DNA of 64,000 bases from Hyphomonadaceae bacterium UBA1849 (GCA_002338565.1 DDIN01000008.1:1059567-1123566); one strand, 5' to 3'. Numbered from the stretch's first letter, positions 35,906-44,500 are shown. Notes: generated from the letters alone by a model not told the origin. Translations and numbers: made by a program.

Positions 35906-36009
35906 ACATTATTGTTTATGGACAAGCCGAGGCGAGCCACTTTCCTCCCGACATAGTGTCACGGTTCGTTGAACGGCTTTCTAACTAGAGCAAGAAGGAC
36001 TTTTTTAAA

Positions 36010-36123
36010 ATGCGTACTCTCAAATCCGGCGTAACGGGTCTCATGATCGGGCTGGTTTATTTTGGCGCGCCCATGGTAGTACTAACCGGTTACCTCACCG
36101 CACTTTCGCCCTTGAGCGTATAG
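36010..36123 (+). CDS. 37-residue predicted membrane peptide
   Basis: An ATG at 36010, with AAGGA about 11 nt upstream, opens a 37-residue frame ending in TAG at 36121-36123. After a short basic N-terminus (MRTLKSG) the peptide is hydrophobic (VTGLMIGLVYFGAPMVVL) and could span the membrane once. It lies 73 bp before the DUF2975 gene on the same strand, suggesting co-transcription. I recognise no family. The good ribosome-binding site and position favour a real gene, but chance cannot be excluded. Confidence 0.5.
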   Translation: MRTLKSGVTGLMIGLVYFGAPMVVLTGYLTALSPLSV

Positions 36124-36196
36124 TAGTTGCGGTTTAGGCAGGGTGGTGAGCATATGGCCTCCACCCTTGCAACGAACAACTGGAGCTGACGACACA

Positions 36197-36721
36197 ATGC
36201 CGCTGAAGGCTTTAGGAAAAGGATCAATCGCTTCGGCACTGCATGTGCTGATGAGCGTTATCACCAGCCTCGGCTGGCTGGTTCTGGGTATCTGCGTCAC
36301 GGTTCTCGTGATCGCAATGGCCACTGATCTCTCCGGCGGCGCACTGCAATTGCCTGTGCTTGAAGGCAACATCTCCGTTGATACGCCGACCTATCTGATC
36401 GGCTTTGCAAGTCTCATCGTTATCCTGGTCGGATTTATTCTTATGGCCGGCCAGCTCAAGCGTATTCTCAAAACTCTAATTGATGGCGACCCATTCGTCC
36501 CGGAAAACGCGCGCCGACTTACACGGCTTGCGCTGATTGTCGCGGGAATGGAACTTTGTCGCCACGCCATTGGTTTTGCAGCTAAAATGTTCCTGGTGAA
36601 TACATCTGTGAACTTCTCTGTTAACCTCGCCGCATGGGTCGCGGTGATCACTCTTATGGTCCTGAGCCAAGTGTTTGCCGAAGGCACACGCTTGCGCGAA
36701 GAAGAAAAAATGACAATCTGA
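36197..36721 (+). CDS. DUF2975-family membrane protein
   Basis: A 174-residue protein with four hydrophobic segments (about residues 14-40, 64-86, 106-127 and 136-162) and the DUF2975-like stretch LIDGDPFVPENARRLTRLALI between the second and third. I start at ATG 36197 (MPLKALGKG), where the family-like sequence begins. Members typically sit just upstream of a small XRE regulator gene, as here (6 bp apart). Biological role is unknown; a membrane partner controlling the regulator is an inference. Confidence 0.82.
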   Translation: MPLKALGKGSIASALHVLMSVITSLGWLVLGICVTVLVIAMATDLSGGALQLPVLEGNISVDTPTYLIGFASLIVILVGFILMAGQLKRILKTLIDGDPFVPENARRLTRLALIVAGMELCRHAIGFAAKMFLVNTSVNFSVNLAAWVAVITLMVLSQVFAEGTRLREEEKMTI

Positions 36722-36727
36722 TAATAT

Positions 36728-36967
36728 ATGCCGATTCGCGTTACCCTAGATCGCGTCCTTCTGGACCGCCGCATGTCACTGACGGAGCTCAGTGATCGGG
36801 TCGGTGTGACACTCGCCAACCTGTCCATTCTCAAAACCGGCAAGGCGAAAGCCGTACGGTTCTCAACGCTGGAAGCGCTTTGCCGCGAGCTGCATTGTCA
36901 GCCGGCAGATCTTCTTGTGTTCGATGATGAAGAGGATGAGGACGGCCAGCAAGCCGCGGCCGAGTGA
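36728..36967 (+). CDS. Small XRE-family regulator partnered with DUF2975 protein
   Basis: A 79-residue Cro/C1-type DNA-binding protein made up almost wholly of one HTH domain (LDRRMSLTELSDRVGVTLANLSILKTGKAKAVRFSTLEAL), followed by an acidic tail. This YozG-like type is usually encoded directly after a DUF2975 gene. The start is ATG 36728, 6 bp after the DUF2975 stop. A strong terminator at 37025-37057 closes the unit. Confidence 0.9.
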   Translation: MPIRVTLDRVLLDRRMSLTELSDRVGVTLANLSILKTGKAKAVRFSTLEALCRELHCQPADLLVFDDEEDEDGQQAAAE

Positions 36968-37024
36968 ATTCACGCCCGGACTCTGTCCGGACATGACCAT
37001 TTCTGATATTTCTTAAATCAAGCG

Positions 37025-37057
37025 ACGCGCGGAAAATCTGTTCCCGCGTTCTTTTTT
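37025..37057 (+). terminator. Terminator after the DUF2975-XRE module
   Basis: Stem ACGCG-(c)-GGAA pairing with TTCC-CGCGT (9 bp with one bulged base), 6-nt loop, then TTCTTTTTT. It lies 58 bp after the XRE stop and before the asparaginase-like gene, so that gene likely has its own promoter. Confidence 0.75.
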
Positions 37058-37089
37058 ATGTCTGACACCTGGCAGGATGGCACCACGCT

Positions 37090-37587
37090 ATGTCTATGGA
37101 AAAACTTGTTATCCTCACCACGGGCGGAACGCTCGATAAGGATCATGACACCTTCACCGAGAGTTTGGTTCTCAACACCGAGAACGTGACGAATGTGCCG
37201 GAACTGTTGCGGGTCGGGAAAACGCATTTTCCGCGTGTGCAGCCGATTATGAGCCTCGATAGCGCTGATATGACAGAAGACCACCGCGCGCACATTCTAA
37301 GCGCCGTGAAGATCGTGCCTGAAACGCATATCGTTATCACGCATGGCACCAGTACGATGGGTGAGACGGCTGGGTTTCTGGATGGAAAGACCGGTGACAA
37401 GACGGTTGTGCTGACCGGCGCGCTTCGCCCGTTCGCGCTCGGAAAGTCGGATGCTGGTTTTAACGTGGGCGGTGCAGTGGTTGCAGCGCAGGCTCTGCCG
37501 GCTGGCGTGTATGCGGTTATGAATGGCCGCATCTTCAAAGCCGGTGAGGTTTCTAAAGACGTTAAGTCCGGCCGGTTTGATGTTTAG
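37090..37587 (+). CDS. Half-size asparaginase-like protein (N-terminal domain only)
   Basis: A 165-residue protein matching only the N-terminal domain of L-asparaginases. The first catalytic motif is TTGGTLDKDHD and the second HGTSTMGETAGFL; in full-length enzymes these are TGGT and HGTDTM. The aspartate that is normally in the second motif is serine here. Full-length enzymes have about 330 residues and an extra C-terminal domain. There is no downstream remnant of it: the gene stops 3 bp before the convergent sulfotransferase gene. Similar short asparaginase-domain proteins occur in proteobacteria, so this may be a family rather than a truncation. Activity is uncertain. ATG 37090 or 37096. 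Confidence 0.8.
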   Translation: MSMEKLVILTTGGTLDKDHDTFTESLVLNTENVTNVPELLRVGKTHFPRVQPIMSLDSADMTEDHRAHILSAVKIVPETHIVITHGTSTMGETAGFLDGKTGDKTVVLTGALRPFALGKSDAGFNVGGAVVAAQALPAGVYAVMNGRIFKAGEVSKDVKSGRFDV

Positions 37588-37590
37588 GGA

Positions 37591-39147
37591 TCAGAACTCC
37601 AGATTTGCGTTGCGCAGGATTTCCAGAGCGGGCTGCATAGCGTCTTCACATTTCCGCCAACGACCGACTGAACTTGTGTAGACGGGCTTGCGAACCTGAG
37701 TGGCACTCGCTGTCGCAACGGCGGCCTTGCTTTCATGAAACCGCATACAAGCCTCTTCAAACGGCAGATCGCAAAACGCGAGAAGCCTGCGCACTTCCTC
37801 TTCGGTGTTGGTAACGAGCTGTTCGTAATGCACCGATGTGAAGGCTTCCTCGGGTAGGCGCCTATAAAAAGCATCCATAAGTTTGTTGAATTTAACTACA
37901 TAGCGTGCAGCCAGTTTCAGGTCGTATGCATAGGTGTAATAGGAAAACGCTGTCGCGAATAATTGTCTGTAGTTACTGAGCACTGTATCCGCGGGATTTC
38001 GTCGCACACAGATAATTCGTGCATTAGGAATGGCAGATAAGATAGCGGGTACATAAAAGAAGTTGAGTGGCATTTTGTCCGTGAAGCGCCCGGTGAGCTG
38101 TAACGTGGCCTCAACAGAATTCAGATAACGCTGGCCGAGCGCTTTCATATCAAGCGCTTTTGTTGCGCGCAGAGTGGTTTCATCCAGAACCAACGGACTT
38201 TTTGTGGCAGCCTGACGTTTAAGAGCAATAGAGAAATCACCGAGCTCGCCTCCGGAGGTTACGGATGAATGGGAAGAGACAATCCGGTCGACGAGTGTCG
38301 TTCCCGTTCTGGGCATCCCAACGATAAATATGGGACCATCCGCTGTGTCGCTTGGTGAAATTTTTAATGTGGTAGCGAGGTTTTCCGCGGCCTCAAAACA
38401 AGCACGGTCTTCCTCTTCACGCGGATCTAGTGTTGCCAGTTTTATTGTTTTGCCTTGTTCAAGCCAAGTCATGGCTAACTGTTGATCGCCCATGTCTTCG
38501 TGGGTTTTTGCGATGGCATGTGCGAGCTGCAATTTGGCATCAGTGTCTGATACAGGCCGTTGATCCCAGTCTGCTTTAAGTTCATGTAGTGAATTATTTT
38601 GCTTTGATTGTTTGGTGATAGACACCATGGCAACTCGTGCACGGGTATTGTCCGGTGCCAGTGCAAGGCAGGTGCGAAAAGCATCGCCAGCCTCATCGAA
38701 GCGCCCAACAAATTGTAACGCTACTCCGCGATTGTACTGGTAATCGGCATTGTTTGGATTTCTGGCGCAGGCTTTTTGATAAAACGCGACGGCTTCATCG
38801 TGCAGGCCAGCACGGCTTAGTACAACGCCGATCGTATCCAGCGTCAGCGCATCGGCTGGGCCCGCGCTGATTGCCTGTCTCACCATGCTGACTGCTTCAT
38901 CGCGGCGATTAAGCGCGATCAGACAGCGTGAAATCTGGGTGCATGTCTCCGCTTCACTATAGCCAGCGGCGCGTGCGCGTCCGTAAATATCGAGCGCTTT
39001 TACAAAATTGTCATGATCAGCTGTGAGCTGTCCTAGCAGAAAATAAGCTTCTCCATTTGATGGGTTCGTTTGAAGAGCCCGAATGCAAAGCGCGTGAGCT
39101 TCCTGATACTTTTTCTCCGCCAACAGGCGGCGTGCTATTTTTAACAC
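37591..39147 (-). CDS. TPR-repeat sulfotransferase
   Basis: A protein of about 518 residues. The N-terminal half (about residues 1-240) is TPR repeats (for example AVAFYQKACARNPNNADYQY). The C-terminal half is a sulfotransferase domain with the PAPS-binding P-loop IFIVGMPRTGTTLVDR at about 273-288 and RIICVRRNPADTVLS further on. I place the start at GTG 39147, where the TPR begins, with AAAGG about 9 nt upstream. The frame is open to 39318 but that would leave only 14 bp to the divergent TonB receptor gene. The sulfated substrate is unknown. Confidence 0.82.
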   Translation of the reverse strand: MLKIARRLLAEKKYQEAHALCIRALQTNPSNGEAYFLLGQLTADHDNFVKALDIYGRARAAGYSEAETCTQISRCLIALNRRDEAVSMVRQAISAGPADALTLDTIGVVLSRAGLHDEAVAFYQKACARNPNNADYQYNRGVALQFVGRFDEAGDAFRTCLALAPDNTRARVAMVSITKQSKQNNSLHELKADWDQRPVSDTDAKLQLAHAIAKTHEDMGDQQLAMTWLEQGKTIKLATLDPREEEDRACFEAAENLATTLKISPSDTADGPIFIVGMPRTGTTLVDRIVSSHSSVTSGGELGDFSIALKRQAATKSPLVLDETTLRATKALDMKALGQRYLNSVEATLQLTGRFTDKMPLNFFYVPAILSAIPNARIICVRRNPADTVLSNYRQLFATAFSYYTYAYDLKLAARYVVKFNKLMDAFYRRLPEEAFTSVHYEQLVTNTEEEVRRLLAFCDLPFEEACMRFHESKAAVATASATQVRKPVYTSSVGRWRKCEDAMQPALEILRNANLEF

Positions 39148-39332
39148 AGAACAGCCTTTTCGTTCATGAGGCAAGAGATGCCTATTTTTTGCTTCCGACG
39201 TCACCAATAAGATGCAAAAGTCCACGACACAGGACAAAATTTGGGAGAGTTGCCCGCAAAGGGCTTCCATACTGAATAGCTTTTTTCCAGACAAATCTGG
39301 TTGGTTTGTAGCGTTCAATCAAGGAATAAAAG

Positions 39333-41852
39333 ATGAAACTTTCACTTCTTATGACATCGAGTGCACTCGCAGTCGCTTCGCTCGCAATGCCTGCGATTGC
39401 GCAGGATGCTCCGAGTACGGAAGACGCGGTTTCACGTCAGGATGCAGTCATTGTGACTGCAACTCGCCGTGAGGGCACTGTTCAGTCAGTACCTCTGAAT
39501 ATCGCAGCTGTTGGCGCCGAGCAGATCGAAGAGCAGGGCATTGAAGAGCTTGCTGATCTGATCGCATCGGTACCTGGTATTAATATCGTCGACCGTGGTG
39601 GTCGTCAGGGTAACCCCATCATTGTGCGGGGCATCAACGCTGACCCTATCGGCTCTGGCGACGGCGACAATAGCGGCGGTGGCACAGTTGCAACCTATCT
39701 CGGCGAGGTTCCGCTTTTCATCGACCTGAAACTTAATGACATGGAACGAGTCGAGGTTCTTCTTGGTCCTCAGGGTACACTCTACGGTGCAGGCACGCTC
39801 GCAGGTGCAATCCGCTATATTCCGGTTCGTCCGCAAATTGGCGAAAACACTTTCGATATGCGCGCTGATCTGTATCAGTACTCTGAAGCGTCTTCCCTGT
39901 CTCAGGACGTCGGTGTTACGTTTAACCAGACGATTTCCGATACGTTCGCAATTCGCGGATCTATCGATGTTCTGCGCGATTCTGGTTTCGTAGATCAGCC
40001 ATTTTTGGTCCAGACGCTCGGCGTTTCCAATCCTGATCCGGACTTCGGTAATCCTGCCGATGTTGCGGCAAACCTCACGAGTATGGAAGATGTCGATTCC
40101 GAGGATTCAGTTTCAGGTCGTATTGCGGCACGATGGACGCCGACTGACTGGCTCGATGGTACTCTGACTTACTACTTCCAGGACGTTGATGTCGGTGGTC
40201 GCCGTATCTCCCACGGCATGACGACCTATCCGAACTATAATGGTACTCAACAGCTGTTTTCTGCAGGGGAGTTTGACAGTGCGAGCCGTATTCTGGAACC
40301 AAACTCCATCACAAATGAGCTTCTTGCGCTTGAGTTCACAGCTGACCTTGGGTTTGCCGAGCTGACATCTGCAACAGGTTATTCAGAGTTCGCTGACGAT
40401 GGTAACCGCGACCAGAACAACCTCCTGATCTCTCTGGAGTATTCTTACGAACTGTTCCCCGCGTTCGGTTCTATGACACACGAAGTTGGTGAGACAGATA
40501 CCTTCACTCAGGAACTTCGTCTCGTCTCAACTACAGACGGACCGTTCAACTGGATTGTCGGCGCGTTTTATTCAAATTCGGAAAGCGCAGCATTCTCCGC
40601 AGAGTACACCCCGAACTATGATACATATGCTATCAACACGCTGGGTTTCACCTTCCTTGAAGACCATCCGAATGACCTTGAGTACTTCTCTCAGAGCCTC
40701 ATCGAGCTTACAGAGTCAGCTTTCTTCGGTGAAATCGGCTACGACATTACAGATCGTTGGTCTGTTACCCTCGGCGGTCGATACTATGATTATGAATTGA
40801 AAGAATTCAGCGCGGTTGACTTCCCGCTGTTTGATCAGACATTCAACGAACAGACGCTTGACCAGATTCGCGCGAACTCGTTCGACCCGACACTCGGTCA
40901 ATCTGACGATGGATTCCTCTACAAGTTCAATACGTCTTATCAATTTACAGACGATATTCTCGGCTACTTCACAGTGGCTGAAGGCTATCGTATCGGTAAT
41001 TCCAACGGGCTCGGCCCGTGTCCGGCTTTCGATCCAAACGCTACGCAGGGCGCATGTGCTCTTGCACCTGGGCAGCAGTATGGTCCAAATCCGGGTGATG
41101 TCGCTCAGTTTGACGAGCGCGCATATGGTCCTGACCAGACAACCAGTTATGAGCTTGGTGCCAAGACCACATGGCTCGATGGCGATCTTATCCTGAACGG
41201 TGCGATCTTCTTCGTTGAGTGGACGGATCCACAGGTATCTTCTGCTACGGTCAACGCGAATATTCCGATCACGGTCAACGCTGCGGGTGCAGAATCCAAA
41301 GGTCTTGAACTTCAGGGGTCATGGCAGGTTAACGACCAGTTCAGCCTGCGCGGTTCGTTCTCTCACGCTGCAACTGAGCTGACAGAAGATGTGCCATTCC
41401 TCATCCGCACAATAACACCTCCGGGTTTTGGTACTGCATTTGAAGATGGTCAGGCTGGCGATCGTCTGCCAGGCTCTCCTGAAAACCAGTTTGCAATTTT
41501 CGGTGAATACGTCATGCCGCTTGCCAGCGGTAATGAAGTTACGGTTCGCGGTGGATATAACTGGCAAGGTGACATTCTGACCCGTACGGGTGGACGTGGA
41601 TCTTCTCTCACGGTTCCAGACGTTGGCCTGGCTAATGCATCTGTCACTTATGCGGCAGATAACTGGGATGCGTCTCTCTATGTGAACAACCTGTTCGATG
41701 AGTACGTGATCACGGGCTATGTTGGCACGCCGCTGTCAGCGCAGGTTGCTTCTGACATCAATGGTGACCCGGTGACGGTTCGGAACCCATACGCAACAAT
41801 TGGTGCTCCGCGCACGGTTGGCGTACGCTTCCGTTACTTTATTGGCGAATAA
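39333..41852 (+). CDS. TonB-dependent outer-membrane receptor
   Basis: An 839-residue outer-membrane beta-barrel receptor. It has a signal peptide (MKLSLLMTSSALAVASLAMP, cleavage after AIAQ), a TonB-box-like DAVIVTATRREG segment, a plug domain (IEELADLIASVPGINIV through TLYGAGTLAGAIRYI) and a C-terminal barrel ending in GVRFRYFIGE with terminal aromatic residues. It resembles the large receptor families abundant in Caulobacterales and Sphingomonadales, whose ligands range from siderophores to glycans. No Fur-like site was seen upstream. It is divergent from the TPR-sulfotransferase across 185 bp and ends at a good terminator. Confidence 0.93.
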   Translation: MKLSLLMTSSALAVASLAMPAIAQDAPSTEDAVSRQDAVIVTATRREGTVQSVPLNIAAVGAEQIEEQGIEELADLIASVPGINIVDRGGRQGNPIIVRGINADPIGSGDGDNSGGGTVATYLGEVPLFIDLKLNDMERVEVLLGPQGTLYGAGTLAGAIRYIPVRPQIGENTFDMRADLYQYSEASSLSQDVGVTFNQTISDTFAIRGSIDVLRDSGFVDQPFLVQTLGVSNPDPDFGNPADVAANLTSMEDVDSEDSVSGRIAARWTPTDWLDGTLTYYFQDVDVGGRRISHGMTTYPNYNGTQQLFSAGEFDSASRILEPNSITNELLALEFTADLGFAELTSATGYSEFADDGNRDQNNLLISLEYSYELFPAFGSMTHEVGETDTFTQELRLVSTTDGPFNWIVGAFYSNSESAAFSAEYTPNYDTYAINTLGFTFLEDHPNDLEYFSQSLIELTESAFFGEIGYDITDRWSVTLGGRYYDYELKEFSAVDFPLFDQTFNEQTLDQIRANSFDPTLGQSDDGFLYKFNTSYQFTDDILGYFTVAEGYRIGNSNGLGPCPAFDPNATQGACALAPGQQYGPNPGDVAQFDERAYGPDQTTSYELGAKTTWLDGDLILNGAIFFVEWTDPQVSSATVNANIPITVNAAGAESKGLELQGSWQVNDQFSLRGSFSHAATELTEDVPFLIRTITPPGFGTAFEDGQAGDRLPGSPENQFAIFGEYVMPLASGNEVTVRGGYNWQGDILTRTGGRGSSLTVPDVGLANASVTYAADNWDASLYVNNLFDEYVITGYVGTPLSAQVASDINGDPVTVRNPYATIGAPRTVGVRFRYFIGE

Positions 41853-41874
41853 TCGTCGACACAGTTCAAACAGA

Positions 41875-41905
41875 AACGCCGCCCTTCCCGGGGCGGCGTT
41901 TTTTT
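41875..41905. terminator. Terminator between the TonB receptor gene and rph
   Basis: A perfect 10-bp stem AACGCCGCCC / GGGCGGCGTT with a 6-nt loop, followed on the plus strand by a run of Ts. It lies 22 bp after the receptor stop and just before the end of the convergent rph gene, so it may serve both. Confidence 0.9.
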
Positions 41906-41912
41906 ATGCGGG

Positions 41913-42626
41913 TTAGCCGATAGCGTCGCGTTGAGCTTCAAACAGTTCGCCGCAGCCTTTTTGCGCCAGACGCATCAGTTCTGCGAATTCGTCGGGCGTG
42001 AAGCTACGCTCTTCGCCTGTGCCCTGAATCTCGATGATGTTGCCGTCAGAGGTCATGACGAAATTCGCGTCGACTTCGCCTTCTGAATCTTCCGGATAAT
42101 CAAGGTCCAGAACCGGAACGTCCTTATAGACGCCGCACGAAATGGCTGCAGCCTGTGCTGTCAGTGGGAAAGTGTCGATTACACCTTCTTTGACGAGGTA
42201 TTTGCACGCCAGCGCCAGTGCCACATAACCGCCGGTGATAGAGGCTGTACGCGTGCCGCCGTCTGCCTGAATAACGTCGCAGTCGATTGTGATCTGGTTT
42301 TCGCCAAGCGCTTTGAGATCAGTGATGGCGCGAAGCGAGCGGCCGATCAGACGCTGGATTTCCTGTGTGCGGCCGGACTGCTTGCCAGCGGCAGCTTCGC
42401 GACGGCCGCGTGTGTGCGTCGCGCGTGGCAGCATGCCGTATTCGCCCGTCACCCAGCCTTCGCCCTTGCCTTTCATCCAGCCTGGAACGCGTGGTTCCCA
42501 GCTTGCTGTGCAGAGCACATGCGTATTGCCGAATTTTGCAAGGCATGAGCCTTCCGCATACGCGTTTACATTGGTTTCGAGTGAAATGGTTCGAAGCTGG
42601 TCTGCCTGCCGTCCGGATGGGCGCAT
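41913..42626 (-). CDS. rph: Ribonuclease PH
   Basis: A phosphorolytic 3'-to-5' exoribonuclease that trims tRNA precursors. The 237 residues carry MRPSGRQADQLRTISLE at the start, the TRGRREAAAGKQSGRTQEIQR-type active-site region and the GGTRTASITGGYVAL segment. The start is ATG 42626. It is divergent from hrcA across 146 bp, a widely conserved pair. Its usual downstream partner rdgB is displaced 6 kb away. Confidence 0.97.
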   Translation of the reverse strand: MRPSGRQADQLRTISLETNVNAYAEGSCLAKFGNTHVLCTASWEPRVPGWMKGKGEGWVTGEYGMLPRATHTRGRREAAAGKQSGRTQEIQRLIGRSLRAITDLKALGENQITIDCDVIQADGGTRTASITGGYVALALACKYLVKEGVIDTFPLTAQAAAISCGVYKDVPVLDLDYPEDSEGEVDANFVMTSDGNIIEIQGTGEERSFTPDEFAELMRLAQKGCGELFEAQRDAIG

Positions 42627-42723
42627 AATATTATCTCCAGATGAAATTGGGTGCCGGTCTAATCATCACCGGACGGTTCGTCTATCATGGCCTGCAGGAA
42701 AGACTTGTATTTTCTGGCAATGA

Positions 42724-42738
42724 CCTCAAATCTTGAGG
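42724..42738. promoter_or_regulatory. Inverted repeat upstream of hrcA
   Basis: CCTCAA at 42724-42729 and TTGAGG at 42733-42738 around 3 bp form a perfect short palindrome 35 bp before the hrcA start. It does not match the CIRCE element bound by HrcA. It may be an operator or chance. Confidence 0.3.
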
Positions 42739-42772
42739 CGCGAAAGACCTTAAACGTTCGGACCCTTCAGTT

Positions 42773-43840
42773 ATGACCAGCCTGCAAGCGCTCGACCGTA
42801 GATCGCGGGACATATTCAAAACGATTGTAGAGGCTTACCTTGAAACAGGTGAGCCGGTTGGCTCGCGCACGATTTCCAAGCGCGGGGTTGACCTGTCGCC
42901 TGCGTCTATCCGCAATGTGATGGCAGACCTTGTCTCGCTCGGGCTTCTCGATGCGCCGCATATCAGTGCCGGTCGCAGGCCGAGCCATGCGGGCCTGCGC
43001 TTTTTCGTCGATAGTCTTCTGGAAGTCGGTGAAGTGGGTGAGGATGATCGCGACCAGATTGAATCGCGCCTTGCAGCCGTCAGCCGCGACATGGATGAGC
43101 TTCTGAACGAAGCGTCCGAGGTTCTCTCTGGACTGACAGGCGGGGCGAGCCTGGTAGCATCTCCGAAAAGCGATGATCCGGTCCGTCAGGTAGAGTTTAT
43201 TCCGCTCGGGCCAGCGCGTGCGCTTTGTATTCTCGTTTCTGACGGCGGTGATGTTGAAAACCGCATTATCGATTTCGGACCGGAGATCGGGCCGACCACG
43301 CTGATGGAAGCGTCAAACTATCTCACAGCGCGTGTGCGTGGACGTCGCCTGTCCGAAGCGCGTATGGAGATTGAGCGCGAACTCAGCGAAAAACGCGCCC
43401 AGCTGGATGCCGCGGCGGCCAATCTTATCCGGCTCGGCGTGGTTGAATGGTCAGGTGAGGAACCTGATCGCGGACGGTCTTTGATCGTGCGCGGGCGCGC
43501 AAATCTGCTCGAAACCGCTAGCGCGAAGGAAGATCTGGACCGGATCGGCCATCTTTTCGATGAGCTGGAACGGAAAAAAAGCATGCTGGAAGTACTTGAT
43601 TCTACTAGAGATGCTGCCGGAGCACGCATTTTTATCGGCTCTGAGAACTCTCTCTTTTCACTTTCGGGTTCCAGCATGATCGTCTCTTCCTATATGAACA
43701 GCGACCGAAAAGTTGTAGGCGCTCTGGGCGTGATCGGACCGACGAGTCTGAATTATGCCCGGGTGATACCTATGGTAAATTATACAGCCAAAGTGGTAGG
43801 CCAGATACTGGATGGCCGCCAGAAACGGGATGGACAGTAA
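42773..43840 (+). CDS. hrcA: Heat-inducible transcription repressor HrcA
   Basis: A 355-residue repressor of chaperone genes that binds CIRCE elements, classically upstream of groESL. The winged-helix N-terminus (DIFKTIVEAYLETGEPVGSR, then LSPASIRNVMADLVSLGLL) and the LFSLSGSSMIVSSYMNS C-terminal segment are typical. The start is ATG 42773. Its stop directly abuts the grpE start codon. No CIRCE element was found in the window, so its targets lie elsewhere. Confidence 0.96.
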   Translation: MTSLQALDRRSRDIFKTIVEAYLETGEPVGSRTISKRGVDLSPASIRNVMADLVSLGLLDAPHISAGRRPSHAGLRFFVDSLLEVGEVGEDDRDQIESRLAAVSRDMDELLNEASEVLSGLTGGASLVASPKSDDPVRQVEFIPLGPARALCILVSDGGDVENRIIDFGPEIGPTTLMEASNYLTARVRGRRLSEARMEIERELSEKRAQLDAAAANLIRLGVVEWSGEEPDRGRSLIVRGRANLLETASAKEDLDRIGHLFDELERKKSMLEVLDSTRDAAGARIFIGSENSLFSLSGSSMIVSSYMNSDRKVVGALGVIGPTSLNYARVIPMVNYTAKVVGQILDGRQKRDGQ

Positions 43841-44446
43841 ATGAGTGACGGCAGAGACCCATCAGAAATCCAGGACGATGTGGAGCTGAGCGAAGCTGCA
43901 CAGGAAATGGCTGACGCTATGGAAGCGGCAGCTAACGAGATGGACGGCAAAGCTTCAGAAGACGAAATCTCTATGGAACAGCGCTTCCAGATGCTGGCCG
44001 ACGAGAACGCGAAGCTGAAAGATCAGGTGCTGCGCGCACATGCCGAGATGGACAACATCCGCAAGCGTGCCGAGCGTCAGGTCGCTGACACACGCGTTTA
44101 TGCCGTTGAGAAATTCGCTGGCGATCTTCTGCCTGTGTCCGACAACTTCGCGCGCGCGCTCGATGCGCTGCCGGAAGGTGAACGCGATGGCCTTTCCGAT
44201 GCGGGCAAAAACCTGCTCGTTGGTGTGGAAGCAATCCAGAAAGAGCTGCACGCGACGTTTGCTCGTCACGGCGTCACAGCGATCCATGCAGAACCGGGCT
44301 CTGATTTTGACCCGAACTTGCATCAGGCAGTCAGCCAGATCCCTTCAGAGCATCCGTCTGGCAAAGTTGCAGCGACCTTCCAGACTGGTTGGAAGATCGG
44401 TAACCGAACGCTTCGCGCCGCTATGGTGGCTGTCAGCGCGGGCTAA
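43841..44446 (+). CDS. grpE: Nucleotide exchange factor GrpE
   Basis: The DnaK co-chaperone that releases ADP. The 201 residues have an acidic N-terminus, a long coiled-coil (about residues 45-95, MDNIRKRAERQVADTRVYAV) and the C-terminal beta domain (VAATFQTGWKIGNRTLRAAMV). The ATG immediately follows the hrcA TAA, so the two form an operon that ends at the terminator at 44475-44500. Its partners dnaK-dnaJ lie about 6 kb downstream rather than adjacent. Confidence 0.97.
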   Translation: MSDGRDPSEIQDDVELSEAAQEMADAMEAAANEMDGKASEDEISMEQRFQMLADENAKLKDQVLRAHAEMDNIRKRAERQVADTRVYAVEKFAGDLLPVSDNFARALDALPEGERDGLSDAGKNLLVGVEAIQKELHATFARHGVTAIHAEPGSDFDPNLHQAVSQIPSEHPSGKVAATFQTGWKIGNRTLRAAMVAVSAG

Positions 44447-44474
44447 GCAACAGCACGGTGAATGTTTTTTGCTG

Positions 44475-44500
44475 CGCGGCCTCAATTAGGCCGTGTTTTT
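44475..44500 (+). terminator. Terminator after hrcA-grpE
   Basis: Stem CGCGGCCT / AGGCCGTG (8 bp including one G-U pair), 5-nt loop, then TTTTT. It lies 29 bp after the grpE stop. Confidence 0.78.

Noticed and set aside
37090..37587. The asparaginase-like gene as a pseudogene
   Set aside because: The frame is intact with no downstream remnant of a second domain, and short members of this family exist, so it is annotated as a CDS.
39148..39318. A longer start for the TPR-sulfotransferase
   Set aside because: It would add 57 residues unlike the family and leave only 14 bp to the divergent TonB receptor gene; the GTG at 39147 fits the TPR start.
39148..39332. Fur box for the TonB receptor
   Set aside because: No sequence resembling the 7-1-7 Fur repeat was seen; only a 5-bp hairpin (CCAGA/TCTGG) is present.
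42627..42772. CIRCE element or sigma-32 promoter before hrcA
   Set aside because: No TTAGCACTC-N9-GAGTGCTAA is present, and the CTTG sequences in this gap lack a matching -10 at proper spacing.
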